DNA from: Cupriavidus taiwanensis
GTDB lineage: Bacteria > Pseudomonadota > Gammaproteobacteria > Burkholderiales > Burkholderiaceae
Length of the DNA stretch: 64,000 nucleotides
Direction of reading: 5' to 3'
Assembly (NCBI RefSeq): GCF_900249755.1
Contig: NZ_LT976854.1
Span: 1,836,927-1,900,926 of the forward strand
Positions within the stretch are counted from its first letter, which is position 1; each line of letters begins with the position of its first letter. The notes under the pieces are model-generated. The model searched no databases and had not been told where the DNA came from. It saw nothing but the letters and a program-made list of their open reading frames with translations. Made by a program: the position numbers and the translations under genes. Positions 8,379 through 16,640 of this stretch are shown one piece after another.

Positions 8379-9181
8379 CGAGCCAGCCGATCCGCGCGGG
8401 CCGCCTGCAGGTGCGCGGCCTGGATGTGGCGCTGGGCCAGGGCGATGCGGCCTTCACCGCCGTGCACCAGCTATCCATCGACATTCCCGCCGGGCAGTTC
8501 GTCTGCATCCTGGGGCCGTCGGGCTGCGGCAAGTCCACGCTGCTGGGCGCCATCGCCGGACACCTGCCGGCGGCGGCGGGCGAGCTGCTGCTCGACGGGG
8601 CGCCGGTGCGCGGCCCCGCGCCGGAGCGCGGGCTGGTGTTCCAGCAGCACTCGCTGTTCCCGTGGAAGCGCGTGCTCGACAACGTCGCCTTCGGCCTGAA
8701 GATGCAGGGCGTGCCCACCGCCGAGCGCAAGCGCGAGGCGCAGGCCCTGCTGGACCTGGTCGGCCTGGGCGGCTTCGCGCAGCGCTACCCCGCCCAGCTT
8801 TCCGGCGGCATGCAGCAGCGCGCGGAGATTGCGCGCGTGCTGATCAACCGGCCGCGCGTGCTGCTGATGGACGAGCCCTTCGGTGCGCTCGACGCGCAGA
8901 CCCGCGCCCATATGCAAGGCCTGCTGCTCGACGTCTGGGCGCGGATGCGCACCACCGTGGTCTTCGTCACCCATGACATCGACGAGGCGCTGTTCCTGGC
9001 CGACCGCGTGCTGGTGATGTCGCCACGGCCCGGACGCATCCTTGAAGATCTCGCCATCCCCTTCGAGCGGCCCCGCCGCGCCGAGCTGATGACCGACGAC
9101 GATTTCATCCGGCTCAAGCGCCGCTGCCGCGACCTGCTGCACGACCACACCCGGGCCAGCGCGCTCGCGACCGCCGCCTGA
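8375..9181 (+). CDS. ABC transporter ATP-binding protein (SsuB/TauB type)
   Basis: A 268-residue cytoplasmic ATPase with Walker A GPSGCGKST, Q-loop FQQHSLFPWKRV, signature LSGGMQQR, Walker B VLLMDEPF with the following GALD, and H-loop VTHDIDEA. These motifs and the LFPWK segment are standard for sulfonate/nitrate/taurine importers. It overlaps the permease gene by four bases. It energises import of the still unknown substrate captured by the NosL-tailed binding protein. Confidence 0.94.
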   Translation: MTSQPIRAGRLQVRGLDVALGQGDAAFTAVHQLSIDIPAGQFVCILGPSGCGKSTLLGAIAGHLPAAAGELLLDGAPVRGPAPERGLVFQQHSLFPWKRVLDNVAFGLKMQGVPTAERKREAQALLDLVGLGGFAQRYPAQLSGGMQQRAEIARVLINRPRVLLMDEPFGALDAQTRAHMQGLLLDVWARMRTTVVFVTHDIDEALFLADRVLVMSPRPGRILEDLAIPFERPRRAELMTDDDFIRLKRRCRDLLHDHTRASALATAA

Positions 9182-9205
9182 CCGCTATCGACCTGACTGC
9201 CATCC

Positions 9206-10204
9206 ATGCCGCAAGCTTCCGCCCTGCCTGACGAATCCCTGTCTGATCTCGATCCCGCCATCGGCGCGCTGACGCTGCGCCTGGCCGACCCCGACCCCGC
9301 GGTTCGACGCGTGGCCGTGCTGCAACTTGCCGACCTGGAGGATGAAGACGGCGTGCCGCTGCTGCTGCAGCGCCTGCAATCGGACCCCGCCGGATCCGTG
9401 CGCGCGGAAGCCGCGCGCACGCTGGCCAGCTGGGAGCAGGAAGCGGTCGTCCCGGCGCTGGCCGCGGCACTGGCCGACCCCAGCCGCGAGGTGGCCGAAG
9501 CGGCAGCACAGGGACTGTCGGAACTGAAGGAGCCCGCCTCCGGTGCCGCCCTGCTGCCGTGGGTCACGCACGGCGATCCCTTTGTCCGGGCGGCCGCGTG
9601 GCGCGGCCTGCGCGAGCTGCGCTATGCGGCAGGCTTCGATGCGGCCATGGCGGCGCTGTCCGACGCGGCCGCCCCGGTGCGCCGCGAAGCGGTGGCCGTG
9701 CTGGGCTGGCTCAGGCGCAGCGAAGCCCTGCCCGCGCTGGCACAAGCTGCGACCAGCGACGCCGATACCGACGTCAGGCGCGCCGCCGCCGGCGCGCTCG
9801 GCCTCGCTGCCGACCCGTCGGCGCGCGATGCGCTGCTGGCGGCCCTGCGCGACGGCGCCTGGCAGGTGCGGGAAGAAGCCGCGCAGACGCTGGGAAAACT
9901 GAAATTCCCTGAAGCCGTGGGCCCGTTGATCGACGCGCTGGAAGACCGCTACTGGCAGGTCCGCGTGCAGGCCGCCAGGGCTCTCGGCAAGCTGCGTGAC
10001 CGCGCGGCGCTGGTGCCGCTGACGCTGCAGCTGGCCCACGCCATCAGCAACCTGCGCAAGGAGGCCGCGCTGTCGCTGGGGAGCCTGGGGGATACGGCAG
10101 CCGTGCCGGCCCTTGCCGCGGCCGCCGACGATGCCGATCCGGAGGTACGCAAGGCCGTGCGCATTGCGCTGGCGCAGATCGGCGCGCCGGAGGGTCATGC
10201 ATGA
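9206..10204 (+). CDS. HEAT-repeat protein
   Basis: The 332-residue protein consists almost wholly of about ten HEAT/PBS-lyase-type helical pairs of around 31 residues, each with a D-x-VR-x-A-AA-x-LG-x-L pattern (for example DPDPAVRRVAVLQLADL, DTDVRRAAAGALGL, YWQVRVQAARALGKL). There is no signal peptide or membrane segment. Such solenoids are usually docking scaffolds; related ones help cofactor loading in bilin lyases and quinone or metal enzymes. Here it starts 24 bases after the ATPase gene and overlaps the DUF971 gene, so I infer a role in assembly or partner recognition for the flavoprotein/ferredoxin pair. That role is not shown by the sequence. Confidence 0.85.
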   Translation: MPQASALPDESLSDLDPAIGALTLRLADPDPAVRRVAVLQLADLEDEDGVPLLLQRLQSDPAGSVRAEAARTLASWEQEAVVPALAAALADPSREVAEAAAQGLSELKEPASGAALLPWVTHGDPFVRAAAWRGLRELRYAAGFDAAMAALSDAAAPVRREAVAVLGWLRRSEALPALAQAATSDADTDVRRAAAGALGLAADPSARDALLAALRDGAWQVREEAAQTLGKLKFPEAVGPLIDALEDRYWQVRVQAARALGKLRDRAALVPLTLQLAHAISNLRKEAALSLGSLGDTAAVPALAAAADDADPEVRKAVRIALAQIGAPEGHA

Positions 10205-10485
10205 GCGGCGGCATGGTCGTACCCACGCGCCTGGAGCTCTCCCGCGCCAACGGCGCGCTGCGCGTCTACTGGCCCGACGGCCAGTGCCAGTCGCTGGACC
10301 CGGGCCGCTTGCGCCCAGCGTGCCGTTGCGCCGCCTGCCGCAGCAAGCCTTCAGAGGCCGGGCCGGGCGACACGCAGATCGTCGCCCTCGGCGAAATGGG
10401 CTATGGCGTGCAGATCGTGTTCAGTGACGGGCACGACCGCGGCATCTACCCGTGGCCATACCTGCAGGCGCTGGCAGGCGCCTAG
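10201..10485 (+). CDS. DUF971 (GBBH-like N-terminal domain) protein
   Basis: This 94-residue protein matches the DUF971 fold: an N-terminal LRVYWPDG strand pair, then the Cys-bearing core ACRCAACRSK and the C-terminal IYPWPYLQAL motif. The domain occurs in gamma-butyrobetaine hydroxylase and is sometimes fused to Mrp/ApbC Fe-S carrier proteins, so a part in Fe-S or metal handling is plausible. The three cysteines in CRCAAC could bind metal. It overlaps the HEAT gene by ATGA and is the last gene of the operon; its TAG stop shares a CTAG with the converging MoaD-like gene. Confidence 0.88.
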   Translation: MSGGMVVPTRLELSRANGALRVYWPDGQCQSLDPGRLRPACRCAACRSKPSEAGPGDTQIVALGEMGYGVQIVFSDGHDRGIYPWPYLQALAGA

Positions 10486-10742
10486 CCGCCCGCCAGCGCC
10501 TGCAGGATATGCACCTCGTCGGTTTCCTTCAATGGCGCATCGAGCCGCATCAGCTGCGTGCGGTTGACAAACACACGGATATACGGCCGCAGCTTGCCCT
10601 GCTCATCGACGATGCGAAAACGCATGCCGGGGAACTGGCGGTCGAGGTCGTCGAGCAGTTCGGCGATGCTGGCGCCGCGGGCCTCGACGTATTCGCGCTG
10701 TCCGGTATAGGAAAACAGCGGCGTCGCGATACGGACCTGCAT
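10482..10742 (-). CDS. MoaD/ThiS-like ubiquitin-fold protein
   Basis: The 86-residue protein has the beta-grasp order of MoaD/ThiS: MQVRIATPLF, a helix SIAELLDDLDRQFPGM, the strand IRVFVNRTQLM and DEVHILQALAGG. It ends exactly in Gly-Gly, the requirement for activation and thiocarboxylation by an E1-like enzyme. No E1 (MoeB/ThiF) or MoaE gene lies nearby. A GGAGG site seven bases before the ATG supports this start. It sits 29 bases downstream of the BNR-repeat gene on the same strand. It could be a sulfur carrier or a protein modifier; function is unknown. Confidence 0.85.
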   Translation of the reverse strand: MQVRIATPLFSYTGQREYVEARGASIAELLDDLDRQFPGMRFRIVDEQGKLRPYIRVFVNRTQLMRLDAPLKETDEVHILQALAGG

Positions 10743-10771
10743 GGGAAGTCCTCCGGGTCGGCGCACGCCGT

Positions 10772-11926
10772 TCAGGCAGGGCGCGCCACGCTCACCGCAT
10801 AGATCTGCGGCAGGTTGCGGGCGATGCATTGCCAGGCATCGCCTTCGTCCGCGCTGGCCCACAACTCGCCGCCGGTGGTGCCGAAGTACACGCCCACCGG
10901 GTCGTGGCCGTCGGTGGCCATGGCCTGGCGCTTGACCGTGAACCAGCCCTGCTCGGCCGGCAGGCCGCGGTCCTGGCGCTGCCAGGTCTCGCCGCCATCG
11001 CGCGTGACATAGGCGGCGGGCCGGCCGCCGGGGCTGACGCGCGGCCACACATCGCTGCCGTCCATCGGAAACACCCACACCGTGCGCGGGTCGCGCGGGT
11101 GCGCCACGATCGGGAAGCCGATGTCGCCGACTTCCTTCGGCATCGCCTCGCCGATGCGCTTCCACACGCCTTCGCGGCGGTCCATCCGGTAGATGCCGCA
11201 ATGGTTCTGCTGGTACAGCAGGTCCGGGTTGGCGGGATGCTGCAGCATGCAGTGCGGGTCCTGGCCGTATTCCGGGTTGGGATCGGGCAGGAAGTTGGCG
11301 ATGCTGCCGCGGTTCAGCGGCTTCCAGTCGGCGCCGGCGTCGGTGCTCTCGAACACGCCGCCGCTGGACATGCCGATATACAGGTGACGCGCGTCGCGCG
11401 GATCGACCAGCACGGAATGCAGCTTGGGACCGTCGGGGGTGCCGTCCTGCTCGCCGCCGGTCCAGGCGCGCCACATCGGATGGTCGTTGAAGCCGCGCAG
11501 CGGCTCCCAGTTCGCGCCATGATCGGTACTGCGGAACAGGCCCTGCGGCGAGGTGCCGGCGTACCAGGTGCCGGGCTCGCTGGCATGGCCGGGGGTGAGC
11601 CAGAACACGTGGTCGACGACGCGGCCGGTCTCGCCCTCCGGCACCTTGTCGAAGGCGGGCGGGCGGGCCGCCTCGGTCCAGTTGCGGCCGCCGTCGCCGG
11701 AGCGGAACACGGTCGGGCCCAGATGGCCGGTGCGCGCCGCCATCAGCAGGCGCGACGGCTCGCGCGGGTCCTGCACGACATGGTGGATGGTATGGCCGAG
11801 GAAGGTCGGGCCTTCGATCTGCCAGCTGCGGCGCGCGGCGTCGCTGGTCAGGAACCAGGCGCCCTTGGTGGTGGCAACCAGCAGGCGGACCGGGCCGGCA
11901 TGTTGGGGAATGGGGGAAGTCGTCAT
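10772..11926 (-). CDS. BNR/sialidase-fold beta-propeller protein
   Basis: The 384-residue protein contains several Asp-box/BNR units (S-x-D-x-G-x-x-W): FRSGDGGRNWTEA, FRSTDHGANWEPL, FESTDAGADWKPL, VTRDGGETWQRQ and ASADEGDAWQC. These build a six- or seven-bladed propeller of the exo-alpha-sialidase/VPS10 superfamily. There is no signal peptide, so it is probably cytoplasmic, and true sialidase catalytic residues are not evident; databases often label such proteins glycosyl hydrolase without proof. The start follows an AGGAG site. It is cotranscribed with the MoaD-like gene. Confidence 0.82.
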   Translation of the reverse strand: MTTSPIPQHAGPVRLLVATTKGAWFLTSDAARRSWQIEGPTFLGHTIHHVVQDPREPSRLLMAARTGHLGPTVFRSGDGGRNWTEAARPPAFDKVPEGETGRVVDHVFWLTPGHASEPGTWYAGTSPQGLFRSTDHGANWEPLRGFNDHPMWRAWTGGEQDGTPDGPKLHSVLVDPRDARHLYIGMSSGGVFESTDAGADWKPLNRGSIANFLPDPNPEYGQDPHCMLQHPANPDLLYQQNHCGIYRMDRREGVWKRIGEAMPKEVGDIGFPIVAHPRDPRTVWVFPMDGSDVWPRVSPGGRPAAYVTRDGGETWQRQDRGLPAEQGWFTVKRQAMATDGHDPVGVYFGTTGGELWASADEGDAWQCIARNLPQIYAVSVARPA

Positions 11927-12423
11927 CTTGGCTCCTGCAAGAAGGCCGGGTGAACGATGTTTCCGAGTCTAGTACATGTAGACAGTGTTCACAATGAACG
12001 ATGACGACGACCCCTGAGAGCCAGCGCACAGGCACCGATGGGGTCATGAAGTAAAACGGAGTTCACTGCGGAAGCCGGCAACTTGGCTGGACATTGACGC
12101 TGAAGTGTGGCATAAGCAATGTTCCTTCGAACCCTTGCGCCCCGCCTCCATGCCCTGCATTGCCCGTCTCGCCACCCTGAACCGCCCGGCCCGGCCGGCG
12201 GCAGGCGTGCGCGTGCGCGCGGCGCAGCGGGGCCTTGCCCTGGACCTGCCTCCAGACCTGGCCAGGCATTTACTCGCCTGCCCCTGGGTCCGCCGCGCCG
12301 TGCTTTTCCTGGCCGTGCGGGCAGCTCGGGGCGCCACCCTCCAGCCCTGAGCTTTCCCGCACGGCCCATGTCGCGGATGCCATCCGGCACCCGCTCGATC
12401 ATGCAGCCAGGAGAAAGCCAGAC
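11927..12423. other. Intergenic region, possible short ORF only
   Basis: This 497-base gap carries the promoter-proximal palindromes described at 11967-11999 and leads into a tiny gene at 12424. A plus-strand frame at 12150-12350 has GC-rich third positions but no ribosome site and no recognised motif, so I do not call it. Nothing else stands out. Confidence 0.5.
11967..11999 (-). promoter_or_regulatory. Candidate operator palindromes upstream of the BNR-repeat gene
   Basis: GTCTA-N7-TAGAC lies at 11967-11983 and the perfect GTTCA-CAA-TGAAC at 11987-11999. Between them, GTAGACAGTGTTCAC (11978-11992) is an imperfect palindrome of the kind bound by TetR-family repressors. It lies 41-73 bases upstream of the minus-strand gene start. 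No TetR gene is adjacent, so the binding protein is unknown. Confidence 0.4.
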
Positions 12424-12498
12424 ATGTCACCGCTCTACCGCCACACCTTCTGTGCCATGGTGGCGCTCGCCGCCCTCTACCTGATCCTCAATTCCTGA
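12424..12498 (+). CDS. Putative 24-residue single-span membrane peptide
   Basis: A short frame encodes a peptide starting MSPLYRHTF and carrying one hydrophobic segment (CAMVALAALYLIL). An AGGAGA ribosome site lies about ten bases before the ATG, and the next gene starts 17 bases after the stop. Size and single hydrophobic span suit a small inner-membrane peptide or a translated leader. No homology can be claimed from sequence alone. Confidence 0.4.
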   Translation: MSPLYRHTFCAMVALAALYLILNS

Positions 12499-12515
12499 GC
12501 ACGCGGGAAACTGCC

Positions 12516-13139
12516 ATGGCGAATTTCCATGCCCTGCGCCTGCCGGCGCAGGCGTTGCCACGCGCGCTGGAACTGCGCATCGACGTAGAACTGCCGCCCG
12601 CCGAAATCGAGCGTGAACTGGACGCCCTGCACGGCCGCATCGGCCGGCCCGGCGACCGCCTCCATGCCATGCCCGCCCTGCCGGCGGGCGCACCGGGCCT
12701 GCGCCTGCGCTACCGCGAGGCCGACGGCGAGTACTACGTGTACGTGGAAGACGTGATGCAGCGCCGGCTGGCCGGTTATACCGTGTTCAACCGGCTGATC
12801 GAGGTCGGCCGCCGGGCCGACCCGTGGGTGCGGGCGCCGCATACCAAGTTTGCGCCCGCTTACCAGCGCCGCGGCCTGGCGCGGGCGCTCTATCGCTGGG
12901 CGCTGGATGGCGGGCTATGCCTGCTGAGCGGCGCGCGGCAATCGGCCGGCGCCCACGCCTTGTGGCAGGCCCTGGCCCCCGACTACGCCATGGGCTATGT
13001 CGATCTGCGCAGCAAGACGCTGACGTGGCTGGGCGCTGCGGTCGATGCCGCCACCAGCGAGGACTTGCATACGCGCATGCTGCTGCTCGGGCGCGGCTGG
13101 ACGCTGGACGCGTTCATGGCCCGCACCGGCATGTACTGA
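12516..13139 (+). CDS. GNAT-family N-acetyltransferase-like protein
   Basis: A 207-residue protein with a central GNAT-type pattern: YVYVEDVMQRRLAGYTVFNRL followed by FAPAYQRRGLARALYRWAL, in which the Q/R-x-x-G-L/A acetyl-CoA pyrophosphate loop is visible. The C-terminal half (SGARQSAGAHALWQALA) resembles the late GNAT helices. It should be a cytoplasmic acyltransferase with an unknown acceptor. It starts 17 bases after the small membrane ORF, perhaps in the same transcript. Confidence 0.75.
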   Translation: MANFHALRLPAQALPRALELRIDVELPPAEIERELDALHGRIGRPGDRLHAMPALPAGAPGLRLRYREADGEYYVYVEDVMQRRLAGYTVFNRLIEVGRRADPWVRAPHTKFAPAYQRRGLARALYRWALDGGLCLLSGARQSAGAHALWQALAPDYAMGYVDLRSKTLTWLGAAVDAATSEDLHTRMLLLGRGWTLDAFMARTGMY

Positions 13140-13155
13140 CGCAGCGCGCAGGTCT

Positions 13156-13365
13156 TTACAGCCAGCGGATCGGCGCGGCCTCGCGGGCGTTGGCCGCGTA
13201 CAGCGTCCAGCCCTGCGCAAAGTAGGCGCGTACGCGCGCGGCCAGCGACTGGCCGCCGCCCATGCGCGCGTAATAGGCAACGTCGCGTGCCGGTTGCGCG
13301 GCGGCGGGCGTCGCGGCGGTGGACTGTGCGGGCTGGCGATAGAGGGTGTCGGCGAGAGCTTGCAT
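13156..13365 (-). CDS. Small hypothetical protein (69 residues)
   Basis: The product begins MQALADTLYRQPAQ, has an Ala/Pro-rich linker, then a compact end (YYARMGGGQSLAARVRAYFA and AAPIRWL). A clear AAGGAAG ribosome site precedes the ATG at 13365, which favours this start over longer upstream ones. I do not recognise a family. No signal peptide or membrane segment is visible. It is convergent with the GNAT gene and divergent from the purine permease gene. Confidence 0.6.
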   Translation of the reverse strand: MQALADTLYRQPAQSTAATPAAAQPARDVAYYARMGGGQSLAARVRAYFAQGWTLYAANAREAAPIRWL

Positions 13366-13832
13366 GGCGATTCTTCCTTTCCGGTGGGAAACAGATTTAG
13401 TGTCTCGTGAAGCACTTGCGGCCGGGTTTCGGCCCGGATCGCGAGACGATTCAGGGTTATCCCTAGTATAGAGAAGTCGACCGTCCGGCATCCGGGTCAT
13501 TCCCTATAGGCCGTATATGCGCCGCCTGATAACGGCAGCCGCCGAAAACGCCACCTGCAGCCGTTCCACCGTTCGACGATACCCAGACATCACATTCGGT
13601 ATTCCCCGCCGCACATGCCGCGCATTGAGCGCCGGTGATGATGGCTGGCGCCGCCTCACCTAGCCTTCAGCCTTGCCCGGATCACGCCCACAGAAGGCAC
13701 CGACAAGCGGCACACCGATAACAGCGGGGTTGGCCAGGATTCCGCCTCCAGCCCAGACCAGAACCACGTGAGACACGCCTGACGACGCTCCGCACGACGG
13801 AGGTTGCAGCGCCCGCAAGGAGACAGCTCATC
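13366..13832. other. Divergent intergenic region upstream of the purine permease gene
   Basis: This 467-base gap separates the small minus-strand gene from the NCS2 permease gene. It has an AAGGAG ribosome site at 13817-13822 for the permease gene. I see no purine riboswitch-like fold, no repeat and no credible ORF; promoters for both directions are expected but I cannot place them. Confidence 0.5.
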
Positions 13833-15236
13833 ATGATCGAACAACCCTATCCGTCGCCCGCGGCGGAGGCCGATCCCGCACGCCCCCACGCCCCCCATGT
13901 CCCGGAAGTCCGGGGCCGGCTCGACGCGTTCTTCGAAATCACCGCGCGCGGCAGCACCCAGCGCCAGGAAGTGGTGGCCGGGGTCACCACCTTCATGGCG
14001 ATGGTCTACGCCGTGTTCGTCGTGCCGGGCATGCTGGGCAAGGCCGGCTTCGACACCAGCGCGGTCTTTGTCGCGGTGTGCCTGACCACGGCCTTCGGCT
14101 CGCTGCTGATGGGGCTGTGGGCCAAGCTGCCGATCGCCATCGGCTGCGCCATCTCGCTGACCGCGTTCATGGCCTTCGGCCTGGTGCTGGGGCAGGGCCT
14201 GTCGCCGGCGGTCGCGCTCGGCGCGGTGTTCCTGATGGGCCTGATCTTCACCGCGATCTCGGTCACCGGCGTGCGCAGCTGGATCCTGCGCAACCTGCCG
14301 GCCGGGGTGGCGCACGGCACCGGCATCGGCATCGGCCTGTTCCTGCTGCTGATCGCGTCGAATGAAGTCGGGCTGGTGGTCAAGAACACGCATGCCGGCC
14401 TGCCGGTGGCGCTGGGCAAGATCACCTCGTTCCCGGTGGTGATGTCGGTGCTGGGCCTGGCCGCGATCTTCGGGCTGGAGCGCCGCAAGGTGCCGGGCGG
14501 GATCCTGCTGGTGATCGTCGCCATCTCCGCGCTCGGCCTGGCCTTCGATCCGGCGGTGAAGTTCACCGGCGTGTTCGCGCTGCCGTCGCTGAGCGCGCCG
14601 GGCCAGGCATCGCTGATCGGCGCGATGGACGTGCGCGGCGCGCTGACCGCCGCCGTGCTGCCGAGCGTGCTGGCGCTGGTGATGACCGCGGTATTCGACG
14701 CCACCGGCACCATCCGCGCCGTCGCCGGGCAGGCCGGGCAGCTCAATGCCGCCGGCCATATCCACAACGGCGGGCGCGCGCTGACCGCGGATTCGGTCAG
14801 CTCGATCTTCTCGGGCCTGTTCGGCGGCGCCCCGGCCGCGGCCTATATCGAATCGACCGTCGGCGTGGCCGCCGGCGCCAAGACCGGCCTGACCGCGGTG
14901 GTGGTGGGCCTGCTGTTCGTGGCCGTGATGTTCTTCTCGCCGCTGGCCGCGCTGGTGCCGTCGTACGCCACCGCGCCCGCGCTGATGTATGTGGGCCTGC
15001 TGATGCTGTCGAGCGTCAGCCGCCTGCACATGGACGACCTGGTCGATGCACTGGCCGGCCTGGTCTGCGCCGTGTTCATCGTACTGACCTGCAATATCGT
15101 CACCGGCATCATGCTCGGCTTCTGCACCCTGGTGGTGGGCCGCGTGGTCGCCGGCGAATGGCGCAAGCTCAATGTCGGCACCGTCGCCATCGCGGTGGTG
15201 CTGGCGGCGTTCTACGCCGGCGGCTGGGCGATCTGA
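13833..15236 (+). CDS. NCS2-family purine permease (AzgA/GhxP type)
   Basis: The 467-residue inner-membrane protein has 12-14 predicted membrane segments. The N-terminal [20 protein letters not shown] and the segment [15 protein letters not shown] match the adenine/guanine/hypoxanthine permease branch (COG2252 type), as does the [16 protein letters not shown] motif. It should import a purine base by proton symport; which base is open. An AAGGAG site lies ten bases before the ATG and a strong terminator follows 85 bases after the stop, so it appears monocistronic. Confidence 0.92.
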   Translation: MIEQPYPSPAAEADPARPHAPHVPEVRGRLDAFFEITARGSTQRQEVVAGVTTFMAMVYAVFVVPGMLGKAGFDTSAVFVAVCLTTAFGSLLMGLWAKLPIAIGCAISLTAFMAFGLVLGQGLSPAVALGAVFLMGLIFTAISVTGVRSWILRNLPAGVAHGTGIGIGLFLLLIASNEVGLVVKNTHAGLPVALGKITSFPVVMSVLGLAAIFGLERRKVPGGILLVIVAISALGLAFDPAVKFTGVFALPSLSAPGQASLIGAMDVRGALTAAVLPSVLALVMTAVFDATGTIRAVAGQAGQLNAAGHIHNGGRALTADSVSSIFSGLFGGAPAAAYIESTVGVAAGAKTGLTAVVVGLLFVAVMFFSPLAALVPSYATAPALMYVGLLMLSSVSRLHMDDLVDALAGLVCAVFIVLTCNIVTGIMLGFCTLVVGRVVAGEWRKLNVGTVAIAVVLAAFYAGGWAI

Positions 15237-15320
15237 CCCGAAGCTGCATGAGCGCGTCCCGGCCCTTGCCGGGACGCTGACAACCAGATGTCTCCTCCAC
15301 CGCGATCCAGGTGGATTTCA

Positions 15321-15356
15321 AGCCCGGGCTTCCTGCTTTCCCGGGCTGTTTTTTTT
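15321..15356 (+). terminator. Intrinsic terminator of the purine permease gene
   Basis: AGCCCGGG at 15321-15328 pairs with CCCGGGCT at 15340-15347 around an 11-base loop and is followed by eight T residues (15349-15356). This is a textbook rho-independent terminator for the plus strand. The converging lipoprotein gene ends 59 bases further on. Confidence 0.9.
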
Positions 15357-15414
15357 GGCGCTTGCCGCTGGCGCGCTCCGGGCGGACCGCAAGGCGCCAG
15401 CCCGGGCGGCAGCG

Positions 15415-16632
15415 TCAGTTGGGGCTGGGAAAGAGGCCCTCGACGCAGATCATGTAGGTCAGTCCATTGGGCGTGACCGAGCCGAGGTTCGGCAGCGCGA
15501 AATTGCTGGTGCCATCGCCGCCGTAGGTGTTGCCGAGCAGGCTGAACAGGGCCGTGTAGAGATTGATCGGCAGAAGCCGGCCATCGGCAGGCAAGCCCTG
15601 GCCCCAGCGGGCGGCAGTCAGCCACACCGTGCCGATGACGCAATCGACCCCGTTGCTGGAGGAGCCGGCACCACCTGGGGTGCCTAGTCCGGGCACGGTA
15701 CCGGTTGCGCCCGTAGCGCCCGTTGCGCCCGTAGCGCCCGTAGCGCCCGTAGCGCCCGTAGCGCCCGTTGCGCCCGTTGCTCCCGTTGCTCCGCTTGGCC
15801 CTGTTTCGCCCACGGGACCCACGGCTCCAGTGGCACCCGTCGCGCCCGTGGCACCAGTCGCGCCCGAGGGACCTGTGGCACCCGTTGCACCCGCCGCGCC
15901 CGTCGCCCCGGTGGGGCCTTGCGGACCCGTGGCACCTTGCGGGCCCGTAGCGCCCGTAGCGCCCGTGGGGCCGGTCGCTCCCGGCGCACCCACGTCCCCC
16001 CGTGCAAGCTGTGCCGCCACGTCAGTCAGCGTGGCGTTGGTGGCGGCCAGGCGCGCCTGCAGCGCCTCGAGCCGGTCGTCGTAGGCATCGCCATGGCGAG
16101 GCGAGAATTTCTGGGTAAGCAGGTCCAGGCTGTCCGCCTCCACGCCCAGGTTGGCCAGGCGCAGTTTGACCATGGTCTGTGCAGTCTGCAGCCGGTTGCC
16201 TGCCGCCGCCGCGGCGACAGCCGAGAAAGTCGTGAAGAACGCTTCCGTGTCCGGGTTTTCGGTAGCCGACGCCACCACCAGTTCAGTGATCGGCGTGATA
16301 TTGATGTTGCCCGGGCCCTGCACCAATGTGTGCAGCGGCAAGCCAGCCGCCGTCACGACCCGGCCGGCGCATGGCAGCGTCAGGCCAGCGCTTGAAACCG
16401 ACCAGCTGCCGTCATCGCCAGTGGTGGTGCGGGCCTGGCCGGCCACGCATTTGAGCAGGACTTCTGCGTTGACGATAGGGGCGCCGGTTGCGGCGACTCC
16501 GGAAATCGTGGCGCTCGGCAGCGTCCCCGGGGCAGCCGGCGCGCCGCCATTGCTATCGTCGCCACCGCCGCAGCCTGCGACCAGGATGGCGGTAGCCGTT
16601 GACAGGCTGGTAGCCCATTTGTGTTGATGCAT
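15415..16632 (-). CDS. Lipoprotein with collagen-like repeats and phage tail-collar domain
   Basis: The 405-residue precursor has a lipoprotein signal (lipobox LVAGC, Cys21), a Gly/Asp linker, a small beta domain (about 40-110, [20 protein letters not shown], like carboxypeptidase-regulatory or Ig-like folds), a helical stalk (about 115-210), about 32 Gly-X-Y triplets mostly Gly-Ala-Thr (about 212-308), and a C-terminal tail-collar domain ([20 protein letters not shown] then [14 protein letters not shown]). This suggests a lipid-anchored, trimeric surface fibre. The ribosome site AAGGGG before the ATG at 16632 supports the start. It is divergent from a glycosyltransferase gene that may decorate its Thr-rich triplets. 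Confidence 0.85.
   Translation of the reverse strand: MHQHKWATSLSTATAILVAGCGGGDDSNGGAPAAPGTLPSATISGVAATGAPIVNAEVLLKCVAGQARTTTGDDGSWSVSSAGLTLPCAGRVVTAAGLPLHTLVQGPGNINITPITELVVASATENPDTEAFFTTFSAVAAAAAGNRLQTAQTMVKLRLANLGVEADSLDLLTQKFSPRHGDAYDDRLEALQARLAATNATLTDVAAQLARGDVGAPGATGPTGATGATGPQGATGPQGPTGATGAAGATGATGPSGATGATGATGATGAVGPVGETGPSGATGATGATGATGATGATGATGATGATGATGTVPGLGTPGGAGSSSNGVDCVIGTVWLTAARWGQGLPADGRLLPINLYTALFSLLGNTYGGDGTSNFALPNLGSVTPNGLTYMICVEGLFPSPN
15705..16000 (-). repeat. In-frame 9-base/18-base repeats encoding Gly-X-Thr triplets
   Basis: This tract repeats GCGCCCGTA/T-type 9-mers in tandem and encodes the collagen-like part of the lipoprotein. The left end (15705-15790) is nearly pure repeat and is a likely site of length change by slippage or recombination. 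It is coding, not a CRISPR or non-coding satellite. Confidence 0.85.
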
Positions 16633-16640
16633 GATTCTGA

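Noticed and set aside
10772-11926. True sialidase
   Set aside because: Asp-boxes show the propeller fold only; there is no signal peptide and I could not see the Arg triad and Tyr/Glu of sialidase active sites.
12150-12350. Possible 66-residue plus-strand gene
   Set aside because: Third positions are GC-rich, but there is no ribosome site, no motif, and the opposite strand is equally open.
15690-16000. Regular direct repeats that might suggest a CRISPR array
   Set aside because: The units are contiguous 9-mers without spacers and encode in-frame Gly-X-Y triplets of a lipoprotein.
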